From DASRJW01 sp035649435 (lineage in GTDB: Bacteria > Krumholzibacteriota > Krumholzibacteriia > G020349025), in contig DASRJO010000208.1 of NCBI GenBank assembly GCA_035649435.1, forward strand, positions 1 through 10,539: a stretch of 10,539 bases of DNA. The letters are read 5' to 3'. The notes under the pieces were generated by a model. It made no database searches, was not told the DNA's origin, and saw nothing but the letters and a program-made list of their open reading frames with translations. Positions 6,398 to 10,539 of this stretch are shown piece by piece. The position numbers and the translations under genes were made by a program. The stretch's first letter is position 1, and every line of letters starts with the position of its first letter.

Positions 6398-7140
6398 CGA
6401 CCAACGGCAAGGCGCGCGCCGGGATTCTCGAGGGCCGAGCCCTCACCAAGTCGTACGGCGCACGGCTCGTCGTCGACGGGATCGACTTGCAGGTGCGCAG
6501 CGGCGAGATCGTCGGACTGCTGGGACCGAACGGTGCCGGCAAGACCACGACGTTCTACATGCTGGTGGGGATGATCCAGCCCAACTCCGGCAAGGTGCTG
6601 CTCGGATCCGAAGACGTGTCGCGCCTGCCGATGTTCCGACGCGCGCGGCGCGGGCTGGGCTACCTGCCGCAAGAGCCCTCGGTGTTCCGGCGGTTGACGG
6701 TGGAGCAGAACATCACCGCCATCCTGGAGACACGGCGAATGACTCGCACCGAGCGCCAGCAGCGCCTGGAGATGTTGCTGGAGGAGATGCGGCTGGTGCA
6801 CGTGCGCAAGAACCTGGGCACGCAGCTTTCGGGCGGCGAACGCCGCCGGGTGGAGATCTCGCGCGCGCTGACCATGGATCCGCAGTTCATGCTGCTCGAC
6901 GAACCGTTCTCGGGGATCGACCCGATCGCAGTCGCCGACATCCAGGCGGTGGTGAGTCAACTGCGCGATCGTGGCATGGGACTCCTGATCACGGACCATA
7001 ACGTGCGCGAAACGCTGCGGATTACCGATCGTGCCTACATCATGTACGAAGGCAAGATTCTGTTGTCGGGAACGGCGCATGACCTTGCGTCCGATCCGGA
7101 AGCGCGCAAGATTTATTTAGGAGAGCGCTTCCAACTCTGA
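6394..7140 (+). CDS. lptB: LPS export ABC transporter ATPase LptB
   Basis: A 248-residue ABC ATPase with Walker A GPNGAGKT (44-51), Q-loop glutamine in LPQEPSVF (Q93), signature LSGGE (145-149), Walker B FMLLDE (165-170) with the catalytic glutamate, and the switch histidine in ITDHNVRETL (H202). The phrases SVFRRLTVEQNI and the C-terminal IYLGERFQL are distinctive of LptB within the large ABC family, and the length is normal (about 240). It forms the cytoplasmic dimer that powers LptFG, drawing LPS out of the inner membrane. lptF and lptG are not in the window. Its start overlaps the lptC stop, and rpoN follows after 21 nt. The lptB-rpoN linkage is widespread in diderm bacteria. Confidence 0.96.
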   Translation: MTTNGKARAGILEGRALTKSYGARLVVDGIDLQVRSGEIVGLLGPNGAGKTTTFYMLVGMIQPNSGKVLLGSEDVSRLPMFRRARRGLGYLPQEPSVFRRLTVEQNITAILETRRMTRTERQQRLEMLLEEMRLVHVRKNLGTQLSGGERRRVEISRALTMDPQFMLLDEPFSGIDPIAVADIQAVVSQLRDRGMGLLITDHNVRETLRITDRAYIMYEGKILLSGTAHDLASDPEARKIYLGERFQL

Positions 7141-7161
7141 GTAGGGAAGGGCGGATCCGTC

Positions 7162-8625
7162 GTGGAGATGAAGTTCGGCCTCCAGATGCGCCAGACACAA
7201 CGTCTGGTCATGACCCCGAAGCTGCAGCAGGCCTTGAAGCTGTTGCAGGTGCCGACGTTGGAGCTGCAGCAGATCCTCAAGCAGGAGATTCTGCAGAACC
7301 CGATGTTGGAGGAAGTCGAGGACATCGAGGACGACGAGGAAGAAATGGGGGCCGAGGCCTCGACCCAAGAGGCCGAGGAAGCGCCCGTGGCGGAGCCGAC
7401 GGAAGCGCCGAGCGAGACCGAGGATTCGTCCGCACCCAACGACAAAGAGCCCGACGAATCCTGGGACGACTACTTCGGCGATGGCTTCGATCTCGGCTAC
7501 AAGCGCAGCGAGGATCAGCAGGAGGAGTTCTTCGAGCGTGTGCCGGTGGCGCGCACGTCGTTCATCGATTCGCTCCTCGGCCAGCTGCGCATTCTCACCA
7601 GCGACGAGATCGAGCTGCGCATCGGCGAGTACCTCGTCGGGAGCCTGAACGAGAGCGGATATCTCACCTGCTCGCTGGTCGAAGTCGCCAACACCTTCAA
7701 GGTCGAAGAAGCGGTGGTGGCGCGCGTTTTGGCCTTCATCCAGAGCATGGAACCGGTCGGCATCGGCGCGCGCAGCCTGCAGGAAGCCCTGCTCATCCAG
7801 CTGCGCCAGCGCGGCTTGAGCAACTCGGTCACCGCCGAGATCATTCGCGACCACTTCGACGCGCTGAAGCAGCGCAAGTACACCGAAATCGCCAAGAAGC
7901 TGCACATCTCCGTCGAAGAGGTGCAGGAGCACGCCAACGCCATCAAGGATCTCGACCCCAAACCTGGGTTCGAGCTCATGACCGAGGAAGTGCGCTACAT
8001 CACGCCGGACCTCATCGTCGAACGCGTGGGCGAGGAATACGTCGTGTTCCTCAACGACAAGAACGTCCCGCGCCTGCGGATCAGCACGGCCTACAAGCGC
8101 GAGCTCGACCGCGCGCCGGTCAACGGCAACAAGGAAACGCGCGACTTCATCCTCGGACGCCTGTCCTCGGCGCGCTGGCTGATCCAGACCATCGAGCAGC
8201 GCCGCAAGACCATGGTCAAGGTCATGGAGTGCATCGTCGACGAACAGCGCGAGTTCTTCGAGCGCGGTCCGGGTTCCCTGCGGCCCTTGACCCTGCAACA
8301 AGTCGCCAGTAGAATCGGGATGCACGAGAGTACGGTGAGTCGCGTCACGACGAACAAGTACGTGCAGACGCCACGCGGCGTCTTCGAGCTCAAGTACTTC
8401 TTCTCCTCCAGCCTCGACACCGAGGATGGAGACGAAGTGTCGGCGAAGGCGGCGAAGTCGCAGATCCTCGAGATCATCGGCAAGGAAGATGCGCGACGGC
8501 CGCTGTCGGACCAGAAGATCGCCGACATCTTGAAGCAGGGCGGGCTGATCATCGCGCGCCGCACGGTCGCCAAGTACCGGGAGCAGCTGAGGATCCTGCC
8601 GGCGCGGTTGCGGAAGCAGTACTGA
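7162..8625 (+). CDS. rpoN: RNA polymerase sigma-54 factor RpoN
   Basis: A 487-residue sigma-54, normal length. Region I is the glutamine/leucine-rich activator-interaction segment (RLVMTPKLQQALKLLQV, then LQQILKQEILQNPMLEE). Region II is a very acidic linker (about 50-110). The core-binding domain spans about 130-330, including SLNESGYL and MEPVGIGARSLQEAL. The HTH for the -12 element lies at about 376-398 (LQQVASRIGMHESTVSRV), and the RpoN box ARRTVAKYRE, which reads the -24 element, at 465-474. All parts needed for promoter recognition and for control by AAA+ enhancer-binding proteins are present. I chose GTG 7162; ATG 7168 two codons later is possible. GGAAGG (7145-7150) is the nearest ribosome site. 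It appears to be read from the sigma-54-type promoter at 5765-5781, implying feedback. Confidence 0.98.
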   Translation: MEMKFGLQMRQTQRLVMTPKLQQALKLLQVPTLELQQILKQEILQNPMLEEVEDIEDDEEEMGAEASTQEAEEAPVAEPTEAPSETEDSSAPNDKEPDESWDDYFGDGFDLGYKRSEDQQEEFFERVPVARTSFIDSLLGQLRILTSDEIELRIGEYLVGSLNESGYLTCSLVEVANTFKVEEAVVARVLAFIQSMEPVGIGARSLQEALLIQLRQRGLSNSVTAEIIRDHFDALKQRKYTEIAKKLHISVEEVQEHANAIKDLDPKPGFELMTEEVRYITPDLIVERVGEEYVVFLNDKNVPRLRISTAYKRELDRAPVNGNKETRDFILGRLSSARWLIQTIEQRRKTMVKVMECIVDEQREFFERGPGSLRPLTLQQVASRIGMHESTVSRVTTNKYVQTPRGVFELKYFFSSSLDTEDGDEVSAKAAKSQILEIIGKEDARRPLSDQKIADILKQGGLIIARRTVAKYREQLRILPARLRKQY

Positions 8626-8744
8626 GCGCCAGAAACGCGTCGGATTCGCAGATCGTTGCGAGGAACGGACGCTCGATGTCAGTGCTGGAGCGCCCATCGC
8701 GAAGCGGGTCGGGCCCGCTGGCCGATGCGCCACCAAGGTTCCAC

Positions 8745-8769
8745 AGCTGCCGGAGGGTCTCCGGCAGCT
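8745..8769 (+). terminator. Strong hairpin in the rpoN-hpf gap (attenuator or terminator-like)
   Basis: The arms AGCTGCCGGAG (8745-8755) and CTCCGGCAGCT (8759-8769) pair perfectly over 11 bp around a GGT loop. The 218-nt gap between rpoN and hpf otherwise has no gene. No U-run follows, so it is not a classical intrinsic terminator. It may reduce read-through, stabilise an RNA end, or protect the hpf leader; it ends 74 nt before the hpf start. Confidence 0.5.
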
Positions 8770-8828
8770 CACCTCTCGCCATGTTTCTCCCCATGCCGCG
8801 ATCGATTCATCCGCACCGGATGCGCTGC

Positions 8829-8835
8829 AAAGGAG
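8829..8835 (+). promoter_or_regulatory. Ribosome binding site of hpf
   Basis: AAAGGAG with an 8-nt spacer to ATG 8844. It fixes the start and excludes the longer frame beginning at 8676. A small hairpin (CATCCG/CGGATG, 8808-8822, 3-nt loop) stands 6 nt upstream. Confidence 0.85.
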
Positions 8836-8843
8836 CGTTTGCC

Positions 8844-9419
8844 ATGCAGGTCACGGTCACAGGCCGACACTACGAAGTGACTCCCGCTCTACACACCTAT
8901 CTCGACGCGCGTCTGACCCGCTTGCACCGCTTCATGGACAAGATCCTCTCGGCCGTGGTGATCCTGAGCACGGAGAAGCACCGCTTCCGCGCCGAAGTGG
9001 TCCTGCACACGCGCGGCAAGGACTTCACCGGCAAGGAGATCGCCGACGACATGTACTCGGCGCTCGATCGGGTCACCGACAAGCTCGAGCGGCAAGTTCG
9101 CCGCTTCAAGGACCGCCGGACCACGACACGTCGCCGAGCCGGCGCCAAAGCGGCGGCCACGAGCAACGGCACGCCGTTCGCCGGCACCTTGCGCGTGCTG
9201 CGTGCCGGCACTGTTGGACGCACGCCGCAGGAGCACGAGCTCTTGCATGCGGGTGATTTCCCCATCGAGAAGATGACGGTGGACGAGGCGATCCTGCGCC
9301 TGGAGCAGGCGGAGGAGAGCTTCGTCGTGTTCGCCAATCGTTCGAGCGAGCTCATCCATATCGTCTTCAAGCGTGACGATGGCCATTACGGGGTGCTGAA
9401 CCTCCACGCCACACACTGA
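8844..9419 (+). CDS. hpf: Ribosome hibernation-promoting factor, long form
   Basis: A 191-residue protein. Residues 1-95 form the S30AE/YfiA domain (MQVTVTGRHYEVTPALHTYL, and later ADDMYSALDRVTDKLERQVR) that sits in the decoding centre of the 30S subunit. A basic, flexible linker covers about 96-135. Residues of about 136-191 (DFPIEKMTVDEAILRLEQAE, ESFVVFANRSSELIHIVFKR, YGVLNLH) form the C-terminal dimerisation domain typical of long HPF. Long forms join two 70S ribosomes into 100S dimers in stationary phase without RMF; short E. coli HPF lacks the C-terminal part. The position after rpoN is a conserved linkage. The upstream gap holds a strong hairpin, so expression may be partly separate from rpoN. 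Confidence 0.95.
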   Translation: MQVTVTGRHYEVTPALHTYLDARLTRLHRFMDKILSAVVILSTEKHRFRAEVVLHTRGKDFTGKEIADDMYSALDRVTDKLERQVRRFKDRRTTTRRRAGAKAAATSNGTPFAGTLRVLRAGTVGRTPQEHELLHAGDFPIEKMTVDEAILRLEQAEESFVVFANRSSELIHIVFKRDDGHYGVLNLHATH

Positions 9420-9462
9420 TGCCAGCGGGCCTGCGTCCAGACCGAATCGCGGACAGCCATGG

Positions 9463-9498
9463 CGGCGGCGGCACGCCGTTGTTAGAATGACGCCGCCG
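9463..9498 (+). promoter_or_regulatory. Extended -10 promoter within an inverted repeat, before hprK
   Basis: TGTTAGAAT (9480-9488) is a full extended -10 motif with TAGAAT 5 of 6 to TATAAT; a clear -35 is missing. Flanking it are CGGCGGCG (9463-9470) and CGCCGCCG (9491-9498), an 8-bp inverted repeat whose right arm touches the hprK ribosome site. It could be an operator or, in read-through RNA, a stem beside the ribosome site. GC-rich repeats of this kind occur easily by chance here. Confidence 0.35.
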
Positions 9499-9504
9499 GG
9501 AGGT
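9498..9504 (+). promoter_or_regulatory. Ribosome binding site of hprK
   Basis: GGGAGGT, with a 6-nt spacer after GGAGG to the GTG at 9510. It is a strong match that fixes the GTG start of hprK. Confidence 0.8.
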
Positions 9505-9509
9505 GCAGT

Positions 9510-10475
9510 GTGCGCGTCTTTCGCGTGGCGGATTTCTTCGAACACAAGCGCGAGATCTACAAGCTCGAGCTGCTGACCGCGAGCCCCGAGTCCGAGCGCG
9601 ACATCACGGTGCGCGAGGTCAACCGCCCGGGCCTGTGCTTGGCCGGGCACACGCGCAACTTCCTCGACGACCGCATCCAGATCCTCGGGGAAACCGAGAT
9701 CACCTTCCTGGAGACGATGGCCGACGCGGCGCAACGCGCCGCCATCGACCGCTTGTTCAAGTTTCGTTTGAATTGCATCATCATCACGAAGTCGCTGCGC
9801 CTGCCGCCCTACTTGCTGCAGCGCGCCGAGGAGCGCCATGTGCCGGTGCTGCGCACGCCGCTGTCGACGACGCCGTTCCTGCACTCTCTCACCGAGCTCC
9901 TGACCGATTTTTTCGCCCCGCGCGACTCGATCCACGCCTCTCTCGTCGATGTCTACGGCGTCGGGTTGCTGATCATGGGGCGCAGCGGCATCGGCAAGAG
10001 CGAGATCGCCCTGGATCTGGTGGAGCGCGGCCAGCGTCTCGTGGCCGACGACGTGGTCGAGCTCGTGCGCAAGGAGGACGTCGTCATCGGGCACGGGCGC
10101 GATCTGTTGCAGCACAACATGGAGATCCGTGGCATCGGGGTCGTCGACGTGCGCGAGATCTTCGGCATACGCGCCATCCGCATCCAGAAGCGCATCGAGG
10201 TGGTCGTGCGCCTCGAGGAATGGCGCGCCGACCAGCATTACGACCGCACCGGTCTCGATCGCATGACGACCGACGTCCTCGGCGTTCCGATCCCCACCGT
10301 CGTCATTCCCATCTTCCCCGGCAAGAACGTCACGGTGCTAGCGGAAGTGGTGGCGTTGGATCACATGCTGCGCACCTACGGTTACAACGCCGCGGCCAAC
10401 CTCCAGGAGCGCATCCTCAGCAACAATAAAGCCAAGGCGCACCTCGAGGAGTACCTTGCCCACGACAAGGAATGA
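9510..10475 (+). CDS. hprK: HPr kinase/phosphorylase HprK
   Basis: A 321-residue protein of normal family length (about 310-330). The N-terminal domain covers about 1-130. The catalytic domain has the conserved histidine of IHASLVDVYGVG (H142), Walker A GRSGIGKS (157-164) followed by the family-specific EIALDLVERG, the acidic pair VADD (D180, D181), and the HPr kinase signature EIRGIGVVDVREIFGI (205-220). In the family, it phosphorylates HPr on a serine with ATP and removes the phosphate with inorganic phosphate, linking carbon state to PTS activity. GTG start with strong GGAGG 6 nt upstream. It is followed by a 20-nt overlapping mannose-type EIIA gene, which suggests a regulatory PTS rather than a sugar transporter; HPr and enzyme I would be expected beyond the right edge. 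Confidence 0.96.
   Translation: MRVFRVADFFEHKREIYKLELLTASPESERDITVREVNRPGLCLAGHTRNFLDDRIQILGETEITFLETMADAAQRAAIDRLFKFRLNCIIITKSLRLPPYLLQRAEERHVPVLRTPLSTTPFLHSLTELLTDFFAPRDSIHASLVDVYGVGLLIMGRSGIGKSEIALDLVERGQRLVADDVVELVRKEDVVIGHGRDLLQHNMEIRGIGVVDVREIFGIRAIRIQKRIEVVVRLEEWRADQHYDRTGLDRMTTDVLGVPIPTVVIPIFPGKNVTVLAEVVALDHMLRTYGYNAAANLQERILSNNKAKAHLEEYLAHDKE
10446..10451 (+). promoter_or_regulatory. Ribosome binding site of the EIIA gene
   Basis: GAGGAG inside the 3' end of hprK, 4 nt before TTG 10456. It decides the TTG start, because the two ATG codons at 10472 and 10475 run into a stop after a few codons. Confidence 0.6.
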
Positions 10476-10539
10476 TGCGCCGCGCCTGTCGGGTGTGATC
10501 GTCGCCCACGGGCCGCTGGCCGAGGCGCTGCGCGCGGCC
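10456..10539 (+). CDS. PTS EIIA component, mannose family (N-terminal fragment)
   Basis: The frame from TTG 10456 runs off the right edge after 28 codons. After a short polar lead (PTTRNDAPRL) it reads SGVIVAHGPLAEALRAA. This is the first beta-strand and active-site loop of mannose-family EIIA proteins (PF03610), in which the histidine (here H18) accepts phosphate from HPr. The start overlaps the hprK end by 20 nt, and GAGGAG lies just upstream, so the two genes are translationally coupled. Only about a fifth of a usual 130-150-residue domain is seen, so the family call rests on this one motif and on the hprK context. Confidence 0.72.
   Translation, partial: MPTTRNDAPRLSGVIVAHGPLAEALRAA

Noticed and set aside
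8686..8701. Second sigma-54-like site (TGGAGCG-CCCA-TCGCG) before hpf
   Set aside because: GG/GC spacing is right, but four consensus positions differ. In sequence this GC-rich such partial matches are expected by chance.
7117..8772. 551-codon minus-strand frame opposite rpoN
   Set aside because: Antisense of a clear sigma-54 gene; the composition mirrors rpoN codons.
9470..9482. GGCACGCCGTTGT before hprK, resembling a sigma-54 element
   Set aside because: The spacing is one base short and the invariant GC is GT.
8889..10238. 449-codon minus-strand frame opposite hpf and hprK
   Set aside because: It spans two certain genes and a promoter-bearing gap; a product of D/E/H/L antisense bias without domains.

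Overview
The window is GC-rich, gene-dense chromosomal DNA from a Gram-negative (diderm) bacterium. The evidence for two membranes is an outer-membrane beta-barrel tail at the left edge and an LPS-export pair (lptC, lptB). The series lptC-lptB-rpoN-hpf-hprK followed by a mannose-type EIIA, a barrel of the TolB/BamA-like kind, and the use of GTG and TTG starts fit a deep-branching FCB-type or delta-proteobacterial-type lineage. The sequence alone does not settle the phylum. I see no tRNA, rRNA, CRISPR array, insertion sequence or phage gene.

Left part (1-4156). The C-terminal end of an outer-membrane barrel protein (+) faces a minus-strand series read from right to left: a soluble sensor histidine kinase (3976 to 2318), a multi-pass GT-C-like membrane protein (2175 to 955) and a HAD-family phosphatase (952 to 350). 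The last two are separated by 2 nt and are surely co-transcribed. The kinase has no response regulator beside it.

Middle (4157-5731). A solitary N6-adenine DNA methyltransferase with a C-terminal target-recognition-like region is divergent from the kinase. No endonuclease gene is visible.

Right part (5765-10539). A plus-strand regulatory and envelope cluster holds lptC (with a lipoprotein signal), lptB (4-nt overlap), rpoN (sigma-54), long-form hpf, hprK and the start of a PTS EIIA of the mannose family (20-nt overlap with hprK). Its genes join LPS transport to the outer membrane with sigma-54 transcription, ribosome hibernation and a regulatory phosphotransferase branch (HPr kinase/phosphorylase plus EIIA).

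The most interesting non-coding signal is a near-consensus sigma-54 -24/-12 promoter (TGGCATG-N4-TTGCT, 5766-5781) directly upstream of lptC-lptB-rpoN. It suggests that sigma-54 feeds back on its own operon together with LPS export. A perfect 11-bp hairpin between rpoN and hpf, and an inverted repeat around an extended -10 box before hprK, suggest further control points inside the cluster.
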